Below are positions 7,677 to 19,479 of a stretch of 64,000 bases of DNA, in pieces. Both the position numbers and the translations under genes were made by a program. The stretch is taken from positions 121,681 through 185,680 of the forward strand of contig NZ_MJAH01000014.1 of NCBI RefSeq assembly GCF_001746295.1, read 5' to 3'. Under the pieces are notes generated by a model. That model did no database searches. It saw nothing but the letters and a program-made list of their open reading frames with translations, and was not told where the DNA came from. The stretch comes from Streptomyces sp. LUP47B (GTDB lineage Bacteria; Actinomycetota; Actinomycetes; Streptomycetales; Streptomycetaceae). Position 1 is the stretch's first letter. Each line of letters begins with the position of its first letter.

Positions 7677-9626
7677 TCAGCCCGTGAAACCGGCCACGTT
7701 CTGCTTCGTGACCACCTTCACCGGCACCTTGATCGTCTCCTCGACCTTCTTGCCGTCGATGGCCTTCAGCGCGTTGTCCACCGCGATCTTGCCCAGCTGG
7801 GAAGGCTGTTGCGCCACAGACGCGTACAGCGTGCCGTCCTTCACCGCGTTCAGGCCGTCCGGCGTGCCGTCGAAGCCGACCACCGAGACCGACTTGCCGG
7901 CCTTGGAGCCCAGCGCCTTGATCGCGCCGAGCGCCATCTCGTCGTTGGCGGCGATGACGCCCTGGACGTCCGGGTGGGCCTGGAGCAGGTTCGACATCAC
8001 GTCGAGCCCCTTGGTGCGGTCGAAGTCGGCGGGCTGCTGCGCGACGACCTGGATGCCCGGGTACGCCTTGAGACCCTGCGCGAAACCCTGCGCGCGCTCA
8101 CGGGCGGCCGACGTGCCCGCCTGGCCCTGGAGGATCACGATCTTGCCCTTGCCGCCGAGCTTCTCGCCGATGCTCTTGGCCGCGAGCTCACCGCCGGCGA
8201 CGTTGTCGGAGGCGACCAGCGCGTCCACGGAGGCCTTGTTGACGCCCCGGTCCACCGCGATGACCGGGATCCTCGCCTTGTCGGCGGCCTTCACCGAGTT
8301 GCTCGCCGCGTCCGAGTCCACCGGGTTGACGATGATGGCGCCGAGGCTCGAACTGGTGAAGTTCTGCAGCTGGTTGGCCTGCTGGGAGGCGTCGTTCTGG
8401 GCGTCCGTGACGGTCAGGTCCACGCCCAGCTTCTTCGCCTCGGCCTGGGCACCCGACCGGATCTGCACGAAGAAGGGGTTGTTGAGGGTCGAGAGCGACA
8501 GACCCACCTTCGGGTTCGCCGTCGAGGACGAGCCGTTGTGCAGGAAGGAGGTCGCGCCGACGATCGCCACGGTGACCACGGCCGCCAGTCCGTACGTCGC
8601 CGCCTGGCGCCCCTTGCCGCCCTGCGAGGCACCTGCCACCGGGGTCGTCCCGGCCTTGCGGCGCAGGGTGTCGAGGAGCACGGCCAGCGCGATGACGACA
8701 CCGATGACGACCTGCTGCCAGAACGCGGACACGTTCAGCAGGTTGAGGCCGTTGCGCAGCACCGCCAGGATCAGCGCGCCGATCAGCGTCCCGGACGCCT
8801 TGCCGGTGCCACCGGCCAGCGAGGCACCGCCGATGACGACCGCGGCGATCGCGTCCAGCTCGTAACCGTCGGCGGCCTGCGGCTGCGCCGAGGACAGCCG
8901 GGCGGCGAGCACGACACCCGCGACGGCGGCGAACACCCCGGACAGCGCGTAGATGGCGAGCTTCTGCTTCTTCACCCGGAGGCCGGAGAGCCGGGCCGCC
9001 TCCTCGTTGCCGCCGATCGCGTACATCGAGCGGCCGATGTACGTCCGTGCGAGCACGAAGGCCGCGAGGAGCCCCATGACGACCATGACGAGCACGGGCA
9101 CCGGCAGCCAGCCGCCGAGTGTGTCACCGAGGTGCGAGACCGAGTCGGGGAAGGCGATCGGGGAGCCCTCGGAGATCACCAGCGACAGACCGCGGGCCAC
9201 CGAGAGCATCGCCAGGGTCGCGATGAACGGGGGGAGTTTGCCGTACGCGATCAGGAAGCCGTTGACGAGACCGGCCGCGATGCCGGTCACGACGGCCAGC
9301 AGGACCGCTATGAGGACCGGCACCCCGTGTGACGTCGCGCTCCAGGCGAGGACGGTGGCCGACAGGGCCGCCACCGAGCCCACCGACAGGTCGATGCCCG
9401 CCGAGACGATCACGAAGGTCACACCGAAGGCGAGGATGGCGGTCACGGCCGCCTGGACGCCGACGTTGAGCAGGTTGTCGGTGGTGAGGAAGTCGCCCGA
9501 CAGCGCCGACATGGCGATGACGAGGACGATCAGCGCGGTCAGCGCGCCGTTGTCGAGGAGCAGCCGGCGCAGGCCGCCGGTGGCGCTTTCAGCGCTCGAT
9601 GTGCTCTTGAGCGTGTCAGTGGCCAC
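7677..9626 (-). CDS. Fused ribose ABC permease and substrate-binding protein (RbsC-RbsB)
   Basis: A single 649-residue chain. Residues 1-330 are an RbsC-type permease with about eight to ten membrane segments (GVTFVIVSAGIDLSVGSVAAL is the family signature). A further hydrophobic segment follows near 345-365 and should carry the chain outside. Residues from about 375 form an RbsB-type periplasmic-binding domain (VGLSLSTLNNPFFVQ, IPVIAVDRGV, GVIAANDEMALGA). The fusion tethers the receptor to the permease, replacing the usual lipoprotein. The S. coelicolor ortholog is, from memory, also described as bifunctional. It overlaps rbsA by 11 bp. Confidence 0.93.
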   Translation of the reverse strand: MATDTLKSTSSAESATGGLRRLLLDNGALTALIVLVIAMSALSGDFLTTDNLLNVGVQAAVTAILAFGVTFVIVSAGIDLSVGSVAALSATVLAWSATSHGVPVLIAVLLAVVTGIAAGLVNGFLIAYGKLPPFIATLAMLSVARGLSLVISEGSPIAFPDSVSHLGDTLGGWLPVPVLVMVVMGLLAAFVLARTYIGRSMYAIGGNEEAARLSGLRVKKQKLAIYALSGVFAAVAGVVLAARLSSAQPQAADGYELDAIAAVVIGGASLAGGTGKASGTLIGALILAVLRNGLNLLNVSAFWQQVVIGVVIALAVLLDTLRRKAGTTPVAGASQGGKGRQAATYGLAAVVTVAIVGATSFLHNGSSSTANPKVGLSLSTLNNPFFVQIRSGAQAEAKKLGVDLTVTDAQNDASQQANQLQNFTSSSLGAIIVNPVDSDAASNSVKAADKARIPVIAVDRGVNKASVDALVASDNVAGGELAAKSIGEKLGGKGKIVILQGQAGTSAARERAQGFAQGLKAYPGIQVVAQQPADFDRTKGLDVMSNLLQAHPDVQGVIAANDEMALGAIKALGSKAGKSVSVVGFDGTPDGLNAVKDGTLYASVAQQPSQLGKIAVDNALKAIDGKKVEETIKVPVKVVTKQNVAGFTG

Positions 9627-11136
9627 GAGCGGCCTCCTTGTCGGGCGTGGGGTTGCTGACGGCGAGTGCCATCACGGAGTCCTGCGTGGCCTCGTCGGCG
9701 TCGAGTTCGCCGGCGATCCGGCCCTGGGCCATCACCAGCACCCGGTCGCTCATGCCGAGCACCTCGGGCAGATCGCTGGAGATCATGAGGACGGCGGCAC
9801 CGGCCGCGGTGAGTTCGTTGATGAGCTGGTAGATCTCGACCTTGGCGCCGACGTCGATCCCGCGCGTGGGCTCGTCGAGGATCAGCACCTTGGTGTCGGC
9901 GAGCAGCCACTTGCCGATGACGACCTTCTGCTGGTTGCCGCCGGAGAGCGTCCGGACGTGCTGGTGCAGGCCCGCCATCCGCACCCCGAGCTGTTCGGCG
10001 ATCCGCGCGGCGGCCGCCCGCTGACCCTTGAGGTCGACGAGCCCCGCGCGCGTGGCGGCCCGCATGGTCACCAGGCCCAGGTTCTCCTCGACCGACTGGT
10101 CGAGCACCAGACCCTGGCCCTTGCGGTCCTCGGGGATCAGACCGATCCCGGCCGCCATGGCGGCGCCCACGTCGTGTCCCTTGAGGGGCGCCCCGGAGAC
10201 CTTGACGGCCCCCTTGTCGTACGGGTCCGCGCCGAACACGGCCCGCACCACCTCGGTACGGCCCGCTCCGACCAGCCCGGCGATGCCGACGACCTCTCCG
10301 GCGTGCACCTCGAAGCCGATGTCGTGGAAGACGCCGTCGCGGGTGAGCCCCTCGACCTTCAGAAGGGCCGCTCCGGTGTCGCCGCGCTCGCGAGGGTACT
10401 GCTGCTCGATCGACCGCCCCACCATCAGGCGTACGAGCTCGTCCTCGGGCGTGGAGGCGGGCACCTGCCCGACCGACTTCCCGTCCCGGATGACCGTGAC
10501 CCGGTCGCCCAGGGCGGCGATCTCCTCCAGGTGATGCGTGATGAAGACGATCCCGACCCCGTCCTCGCGCAGCTTGCGCACGATCGCGAAGAGCTTGTCG
10601 ACCTCCTCGGAGGTGAGCACGGCCGTCGGCTCGTCCATGATCAGCACGCGTGCGTTCAGGCTCAGCGCCTTGGCGATCTCGACCATCTGCAGCCGGGCGA
10701 TGCCGAGTTCACGCACACGCGCGCGGGGCGACACGTTGACTCCCACGCGCTTCAGCAGCACCTCGGCGTCGGCCTCCATCGTCCTGCGGTCGATCATCCC
10801 GAGGCGGCGCGGCTGCCGGCCCAGGAAGATGTTCTCGGCGACCGTCAGATCGGGGACGAGGTTGAACTCCTGGTAGATGGTGGCGATCCCCAGCCGCTCG
10901 GCGTCCTGCGCCCCGCGGATGCGCACCTCCTCGCCGTCCACCAGCACGCGGCCCGCGTCGGGGTGGTAGGCGCCCGACAGCATCTTGATCAGCGTGCTCT
11001 TGCCGGCGCCGTTCTCGCCGAGCAGTACGTGCACCTCGCCCCGGCGCAGGTCGAAGTCGACGCCGTCGAGCGCGACCACGCCGGGGAAGGACTTCCGTAT
11101 GCCCTCGATGCGCAGCAACACGTCCTCGTTGCTCAC
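9616..11136 (-). CDS. rbsA: Ribose ABC transporter ATPase RbsA
   Basis: A 506-residue tandem ATPase. The first domain has Walker A GENGAGKST and LIMDEPTAVLT; the second has LSGGNQQK, LILDEPTRGID and a degenerate Walker A (GLVGAGRTE), as is normal for sugar ATPases of this class. The open frame runs far upstream, but the GTG at 11136 is preceded by AGGAG at 7 bases and begins just before the conserved LLRIEGIRKSFPGV. That start overlaps the rbsR stop by 4 bp. It powers the RbsC-RbsB fusion encoded next. Confidence 0.95.
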   Translation of the reverse strand: MSNEDVLLRIEGIRKSFPGVVALDGVDFDLRRGEVHVLLGENGAGKSTLIKMLSGAYHPDAGRVLVDGEEVRIRGAQDAERLGIATIYQEFNLVPDLTVAENIFLGRQPRRLGMIDRRTMEADAEVLLKRVGVNVSPRARVRELGIARLQMVEIAKALSLNARVLIMDEPTAVLTSEEVDKLFAIVRKLREDGVGIVFITHHLEEIAALGDRVTVIRDGKSVGQVPASTPEDELVRLMVGRSIEQQYPRERGDTGAALLKVEGLTRDGVFHDIGFEVHAGEVVGIAGLVGAGRTEVVRAVFGADPYDKGAVKVSGAPLKGHDVGAAMAAGIGLIPEDRKGQGLVLDQSVEENLGLVTMRAATRAGLVDLKGQRAAAARIAEQLGVRMAGLHQHVRTLSGGNQQKVVIGKWLLADTKVLILDEPTRGIDVGAKVEIYQLINELTAAGAAVLMISSDLPEVLGMSDRVLVMAQGRIAGELDADEATQDSVMALAVSNPTPDKEAARGH

Positions 11137-12173
11137 GACTCGCTCCTGTTCGTTACGGGGTTCACTGCGGCGTTCCTGGGTGAGGGCTCGCCGCAGGAGC
11201 GGCGAACGACGAGACGGGCGGGGAGGGTGACCGACTCGGGGGGCCGCCCCTCGATGCGGTCGACGAGCGCGCGCACCGCGGCCCGCCCCAGCTCGCCCGT
11301 GGGCTGGGCGATCGCGGTGATCGGCGGATCGGTGTGCACGAACCACGGGATGTCGTCGAACGCGGCCAGAGCGATGTCCTGCGGTACGCGCAGCCCACGC
11401 GCGCGTACGGCGTCCAGCGCGCCGAGCGCCATCAGGTTGTCGGCCGCGAAGACGACCTCGGGCGGCTCGGGCAGGTCGAGGAAGCCCTCGGTGACCCGCC
11501 GCCCGCTCTCGGCCTGGAAGTCGCCCTGCCCGATGTAGGCGTCGGGCAGATCCAGGCCGTACGCCTGGAGGGCCTCCCGGAAGGCCGCGACCCGCTCCTG
11601 GCCGGTGGTGGTCGCCGCCGGGCCCGCGATGATGGCGAGCCTGCGGTGCCCCAGCCCGTGCAGATGGGCGACGAGATCGCGTACGGCGGCCCGCCCGTCG
11701 GACCGGACGACCGGCACGGCCACGCCCGGCATCCACCGGTCCACGAAGACCATCGGCGTCCCCGCGCGCACGGCTTCCAGCATCAGCGGGGAGCCGCCGT
11801 CGGTGGGGGAGACCAGGAGTCCGTCGATCCGCCGGTCGAGCAGGTTGCGTACGTGATGGTCCTGGAGGTCGGGCCGCTCGTCGGCGTTGCCGATGATCAC
11901 GCTGTACCCCAACGCGCGGGCCTCCTCCTCGACGGAGCGGGCCAGCTCGGTGAAGTAGGGGTTCATGACGTCGCTGATGACCAGGCCGAGGGTGTGCGTC
12001 TGGTCGGTGCGCAGGGAGCGGGCGACGGCGTTCGGGCGGTAGCCCAGCGCTTTTACGGCGGCCAGCACGCGCGTACGTGCGTCCGCGCTGACCGACGGAT
12101 GGTCGTTCAGGACCCGCGACACCGTGGCGACGGAGACCCCCGCCTCGGCAGCGACATCCTTGATGCTCGCCAT
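11133..12173 (-). CDS. rbsR: LacI-family repressor of the ribose operon
   Basis: A 346-residue LacI protein. The HTH is SIKDVAAEAGVSVATVSRVLN, and the hinge region is LGYRPNAVARSLR. The effector domain resembles ribose-binding proteins (LGLVISDVMNPYFTELA, VVFAADNLMALGALDAV). It is first in the ribose operon and overlaps rbsA by 4 bp. Two identical operator-like sites lie 27-79 bases upstream of its ATG, so the operon is probably autorepressed and induced by ribose or a derivative. Confidence 0.9.
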   Translation of the reverse strand: MASIKDVAAEAGVSVATVSRVLNDHPSVSADARTRVLAAVKALGYRPNAVARSLRTDQTHTLGLVISDVMNPYFTELARSVEEEARALGYSVIIGNADERPDLQDHHVRNLLDRRIDGLLVSPTDGGSPLMLEAVRAGTPMVFVDRWMPGVAVPVVRSDGRAAVRDLVAHLHGLGHRRLAIIAGPAATTTGQERVAAFREALQAYGLDLPDAYIGQGDFQAESGRRVTEGFLDLPEPPEVVFAADNLMALGALDAVRARGLRVPQDIALAAFDDIPWFVHTDPPITAIAQPTGELGRAAVRALVDRIEGRPPESVTLPARLVVRRSCGEPSPRNAAVNPVTNRSES

Positions 12174-12200
12174 CGCCGCTCCACCTCCTCGTGGAACTCG

Positions 12201-12218
12201 TGGAATCGATTACACGAC
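12201..12218. promoter_or_regulatory. RbsR operator-like site 1
   Basis: The sequence TGGAATCGATTACACGAC contains the palindrome AATCGATT. It is repeated exactly 34 bp further from the gene. Position between rbsR and recD2 fits an autoregulatory operator. Confidence 0.65.
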
Positions 12219-12234
12219 TCCGTTCAGGGAGGAT

Positions 12235-12252
12235 TGGAATCGATTACACGAC
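12235..12252. promoter_or_regulatory. RbsR operator-like site 2
   Basis: Second exact copy of the 18-bp TGGAATCGATTACACGAC element. The 34-bp spacing is about three helical turns, allowing side-by-side repressor dimers on the same face. Confidence 0.65.
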
Positions 12253-12372
12253 GGTTTGGCAAGACCCCGAGACAGGATCGTGATGTCACGGCGGTGCGAG
12301 GGGCCCCGTTGAAGCGGCCCGCCTGTTCCGGGTGACCGGGGCGCTGTCGGTGCCGGGCGGTACCGTCGGATC

Positions 12373-14628
12373 ATGTCCAATCAGGCGGGGGCCTCCACGG
12401 GTGAACGACGACTGGCCGTACTCGAAGGCGTGCTCGAGCGCATCACGTACGCCAACGAGGACAACGGCTACACGGTCGCCCGAGTCGACACCGGCAGAGG
12501 CGCCGGCGACCTCCTCACCGTCGTCGGGGCGCTGCTCGGCGCCCAGGTGGGGGAGTCCCTGCGCATGGAGGGGCGTTGGGGCTCCCATGCGCAGTACGGC
12601 AAGCAGTTCACCGTCGAGAACTACACGACGGTCCTGCCGGCCACGGTCCAGGGCATCCGCCGCTATCTGGGCTCCGGGCTCGTCAAGGGCATCGGCCCCG
12701 TCTTCGCCGACCGCATCACCCAGCACTTCGGCATGGACACCCTGAAGATCATCGAGGAGGAGCCGAAGCGGCTCGTCGAGGTCCCGGGGCTCGGGCCCAA
12801 GCGCACCAAGAAGATCGCCGACGCCTGGGAGGAGCAGAAGGCGATCAAGGAGGTCATGCTCTTCCTCCAGAGCGTCGAGGTGTCCACCTCCGTCGCCGTG
12901 CGCATCTACAAGAAGTACGGCGACGCCTCGATCTCGGTCGTGAGGAACCAGCCCTACCGGCTCGCCTCCGACGTCTGGGGCATCGGCTTCCTCACCGCCG
13001 ACAAGATCGCCCAGTCCGTCGGCATCCCCCACGACAGCCCGGAGCGCGTCAAGGCGGGCCTGCAGTATGCCCTTTCGCAGTCCGCCGACCAGGGGCACTG
13101 CTACCTCCCCGAGGAACAGCTGATCGCCGACGCGGTGAAACTCCTCCAGGTCGACACCGGCCTGGTCATCGAGTGCCTCGCCGAACTCGCCCTGCCCGAC
13201 GAGGACTCCGGCGACCCGGGTGTCGTACGGGAGAAGGTGCCCGGCTCGGAGCCCGGATCCGAGCCCGTCACCGCCATCTACCTCGTCCCCTTCCACCGCG
13301 CCGAACTCTCCCTCTCCGCCCAGCTGCTGCGGCTCCTGCGGACCGACCAGGACCGCATGCCGGCCTTCCACGACGTGGCCTGGGACAAGGCGCTGGGCTG
13401 GCTGAAGTCCCGTACTGGAGTGGAGCTCGCGCCCGAGCAGGAGGCCGCCGTCAGGCTCGCGCTGACCAAGAAGGTCGCCGTCCTCACCGGCGGCCCGGGC
13501 TGCGGCAAGTCCTTCACCGTCCGCTCGATCGTGGAGCTGGCCCGCGCCAAGAAGGCCAAGGTCGTCCTCGCGGCTCCGACCGGCCGGGCCGCCAAGCGCC
13601 TCGCCGAACTGACCGGTGCCGACGCCTCCACCGTCCACCGCCTGCTGGAGCTGAAGCCCGGCGGCGACGCGGCCTACGACAAGGACCGCCCGCTCGACGC
13701 CGACCTGGTCGTGGTCGACGAGGCCTCCATGCTGGACCTGCTGCTCGCCAACAAGCTGGTCAAGGCCGTGCCTCCGGGCGCGCACCTGCTGTTCGTCGGG
13801 GACGTCGACCAACTGCCCAGCGTCGGCGCGGGGGAGGTCCTGCGGGATCTGCTCGCCGAGGGCGGCCCGGTCCCCGCGGTGCGCCTCACGCGCGTGTTCC
13901 GGCAGGCCCAGCAGTCCGGCGTCGTGACGAACGCCCACCGGATCAACGCCGGGCAGCACCCCGTCACCGACGGCATGAAGGACTTCTTCCTCTTCGTCGA
14001 GGATGACACGGAGGAGGTCGGACGGCTCACTGTGGATGTGGCGGCCCGTCGGATTCCGGCCAAGTTCGGCCTCGACCCCCGCCGGGACGTTCAGGTGCTC
14101 GCCCCCATGCACCGAGGCCCCGCGGGCGCCGGCACGCTCAACGGCCTGCTCCAGCAGGCCATCACCCCGGCCCGTCCCGACCTCGCGGAGAAGCGGTTCG
14201 GCGGCCGGGTCTTCCGGGTCGGCGACAAGGTCACCCAGATTCGCAACAATTACGAGAAGGGCACCAACGGTGTCTTCAACGGCACCGTGGGCGTGGTCAC
14301 TTCGCTCGATCCGGTCGACCAGCGCCTCACCGTGCTGACGGACGAGGACGAGGAGGTGCCGTACGAGTTCGACGAACTGGACGAACTGGCCCACGCGTAC
14401 GCGGTGACCATCCACCGTTCCCAGGGCAGCGAGTATCCCGCCGTGGTGATCCCGGTCACCACCAGCGCCTGGATGATGCTGCAGCGGAACCTGCTGTACA
14501 CGGCGGTCACGCGGGCGAAGAAGCTGGTCGTCCTCGTCGGTTCGCGCAAGGCGATCGGTCAGGCGGTGCGCACCGTCTCGGCGGGGCGGCGCTGCACGGC
14601 GCTCGACTTCCGGCTCTCGGGCCCGTGA
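12373..14628 (+). CDS. recD2: SF1B 5'-3' DNA helicase RecD2
   Basis: A 751-residue helicase. The N-terminal region holds an OB-like start and a helix-hairpin-helix stretch (VPGLGPKRTKKIADAWEE, about 136-153). The RecA-like core has Walker A GGPGCGKSFT, motif II VVDEASM and motif III LFVGDVDQLPSVGAG. The C-terminal SH3-containing domain ends with TIHRSQGSEYP and YTAVTRAKKLVVLVGS. RecD2 works without RecBC in repair and mutation avoidance. It starts at the ATG at 12373. It stands alone, with rbsR divergent upstream and citA 231 bp downstream. Confidence 0.94.
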   Translation: MSNQAGASTGERRLAVLEGVLERITYANEDNGYTVARVDTGRGAGDLLTVVGALLGAQVGESLRMEGRWGSHAQYGKQFTVENYTTVLPATVQGIRRYLGSGLVKGIGPVFADRITQHFGMDTLKIIEEEPKRLVEVPGLGPKRTKKIADAWEEQKAIKEVMLFLQSVEVSTSVAVRIYKKYGDASISVVRNQPYRLASDVWGIGFLTADKIAQSVGIPHDSPERVKAGLQYALSQSADQGHCYLPEEQLIADAVKLLQVDTGLVIECLAELALPDEDSGDPGVVREKVPGSEPGSEPVTAIYLVPFHRAELSLSAQLLRLLRTDQDRMPAFHDVAWDKALGWLKSRTGVELAPEQEAAVRLALTKKVAVLTGGPGCGKSFTVRSIVELARAKKAKVVLAAPTGRAAKRLAELTGADASTVHRLLELKPGGDAAYDKDRPLDADLVVVDEASMLDLLLANKLVKAVPPGAHLLFVGDVDQLPSVGAGEVLRDLLAEGGPVPAVRLTRVFRQAQQSGVVTNAHRINAGQHPVTDGMKDFFLFVEDDTEEVGRLTVDVAARRIPAKFGLDPRRDVQVLAPMHRGPAGAGTLNGLLQQAITPARPDLAEKRFGGRVFRVGDKVTQIRNNYEKGTNGVFNGTVGVVTSLDPVDQRLTVLTDEDEEVPYEFDELDELAHAYAVTIHRSQGSEYPAVVIPVTTSAWMMLQRNLLYTAVTRAKKLVVLVGSRKAIGQAVRTVSAGRRCTALDFRLSGP

Positions 14629-14658
14629 CGAGCGTCAATGCCGGGGCAACACAAAAAA

Positions 14659-14668
14659 TGATCGATCA
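14659..14668. promoter_or_regulatory. Palindrome upstream of citA
   Basis: A perfect 10-bp palindrome TGATCGATCA in a short AT-richer stretch between recD2 and citA. It may mark a regulator site or promoter region; this is a weak suggestion. Confidence 0.3.
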
Positions 14669-14859
14669 AATGAGTCACGTGGGTCACAGAGCCCTTCCGG
14701 AAGCGGTTGCGGAGGGGCAGGATGAGCAAGTTGGCGGCACTCAGTGCCGCCGATACGCCCAACGGCCGACCCCGAGTGCACTCTCCTGCGCCAAATGGGG
14801 GATGGTAGAGACAGTCAGGGCAACCTCGAAGAAGAGGCACAACGTCGGTGAGGGATGAC

Positions 14860-16149
<1,290 letters not shown>

Positions 16150-16175
16150 CAAGCGCCGGTGGCTGGGCCGACCTG

Positions 16176-16220
16176 CTTTTCAGGGGCGCGGGGAACCGCG
16201 CGATCGGCCCCCACCGGCCA
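16176..16220. repeat. Common Streptomyces intergenic element
   Basis: A tract of the form CAGGGGCGCGGGGAACCGCG followed by CGATCGGCCCCCACCGG. I recognise this from numerous Streptomyces spacers downstream of genes. It can fold and may aid termination. Confidence 0.55.
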
Positions 16221-16274
16221 GGGGGCCGGAGACGACCTGTAGTCCCCTGAACCCCCGGTTCGATCCGCAAAAGC

Positions 16275-16327
16275 GGAAGGCGCCCTGGCGACGGTCCCCC
16301 CACGGGCCGGCGTCCAGGGCGCCTTCC
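16275..16327 (+). terminator. citA terminator
   Basis: A 14-bp perfect stem GGAAGGCGCCCTGG / CCAGGGCGCCTTCC with a 25-base loop, about 125 bp past the citA stop. No U-tract follows, as is usual in Streptomyces. Confidence 0.75.
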
Positions 16328-16798
16328 CATGTCCCGGTGCGGATTCCCCCCACGGGATCCGGCCGGGCGTCTGAGAGACCAGCGCCTGAAATCGCTGTCT
16401 TTCCGGTACTGCTGGTACTGCTGTTGAGCAGAACGAGCAAAACTCCTCGTACTAGTCCTGTGTGCGGTCTGCCGGGACAACGCACGGTCGGGAGGGCCGC
16501 TCAAAGCTTCCCTTAGTGCGTGCCCCGGCAACGCAGCTCCGAGGAAGTCCCCCAAGACATCCTCAGATGCCAGTCAACGCCCCCCAAGACGCTGCCTGAC
16601 ATCGCCAACTTAGACCTTTGAACCCCTTCGATGGTTACGTTCACATCACTGTGATCTGCGTCTCTTGCAAATGTCCGTTAGATACGCAAGAGCCCGGATA
16701 CTGCGAACGAGACCCAAGCGTAAGGACGATGCGCGAGTCTTGTGAAGAGCTTATGTGAGCGTGGCCCCGGACTCCAGAGGGGCCGGTCAAAGGAATCC

Positions 16799-19021
<2,223 letters not shown>

Positions 19022-19091
19022 GCAGGGCAACTCCCTCGGGGGCGCGGGGCTGCAAGCGATGTGCGGCTCCGCACCCCCTGTCGCGACGTTC

Positions 19092-19331
19092 TCAGGCCCG
19101 TCCGACGAGCTCGAAGCCGGCCTCGTCCACGGCGGCGCGTACCGCCTCCTCGTCCAGCGGCGCGGAGGAGACGACCGTCACCTCCCCGCTGGAGGCGACC
19201 GCCTTCACCGAGCTGACCCCGTCGATCTCGGAGATCTCCCCGGAGACGGCGCCCTCGCAGTGCCCGCAGCTCATCCCGCTCACCTTGTAGACGGCGGTGA
19301 CGGAGCCGGCGGTGTCGGTCTGAGTGGTCAT
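19092..19331 (-). CDS. copZ: Copper chaperone CopZ (heavy-metal-associated domain)
   Basis: A 79-residue single HMA domain with GMSCGHCEGAV, whose CxxC pair binds Cu(I), and the family fold VTAVYKVSG...SSVKAVASSGEVTV...VDEAGFEL. It delivers Cu(I) to CopA encoded 70 bp downstream. The start is the ATG at 19331 with AGGAG 6 bases upstream; longer frames to 19379 lack a ribosome site. The CsoR-like operator lies 55 bases upstream. Confidence 0.93.
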   Translation of the reverse strand: MTTQTDTAGSVTAVYKVSGMSCGHCEGAVSGEISEIDGVSSVKAVASSGEVTVVSSAPLDEEAVRAAVDEAGFELVGRA

Positions 19332-19385
19332 GTCGTTCTCCTGATGACTCATGAGAGGTATGCACTGTCTATGGTGCACAACCCT

Positions 19386-19402
19386 ATACCCCTAGGGGGT
19401 AT
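19386..19402. promoter_or_regulatory. CsoR-type copper operator
   Basis: The sequence ATACCCCTAGGGGGTAT is a near-perfect palindrome with the A/T-flanked C-tract/G-tract layout of actinobacterial CsoR sites. It lies upstream of copZA and 78 bp before the divergent alcohol dehydrogenase. CsoR releases such sites on binding Cu(I). Confidence 0.85.
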
Positions 19403-19479
19403 TTCTCCAAGAGGTGTACCCGCCGCGGGGCGCGACCGGCCAGGATGTACCGGCAGAGGAAACGGCGAGGGGACGGCAG

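Larger units (their letters stand above)
16150..16798. other. Gene-free spacer between citA and copA
   Basis: No convincing gene is visible. The stretch holds a Streptomyces intergenic element (16176-16220), the citA terminator (16275-16327), an 11-bp palindrome ATCACTGTGAT (16645-16655) and a 7-bp CTCTTGC/GCAAGAG inverted pair (16662-16692). A nine-codon reading frame at 16729 with GTAAGGAC before it is too short to trust. Confidence 0.6.

Noticed and set aside
8953..11538. An 861-codon open frame on the plus strand
   Set aside because: It lies opposite rbsA and rbsCB, whose motifs are unmistakable. Long antisense frames are expected in high-GC DNA with strong third-position GC.
16729..16758. 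Nine-codon reading frame with a ribosome-like site
   Set aside because: Too short and without conserved context; chance occurrence is likely.
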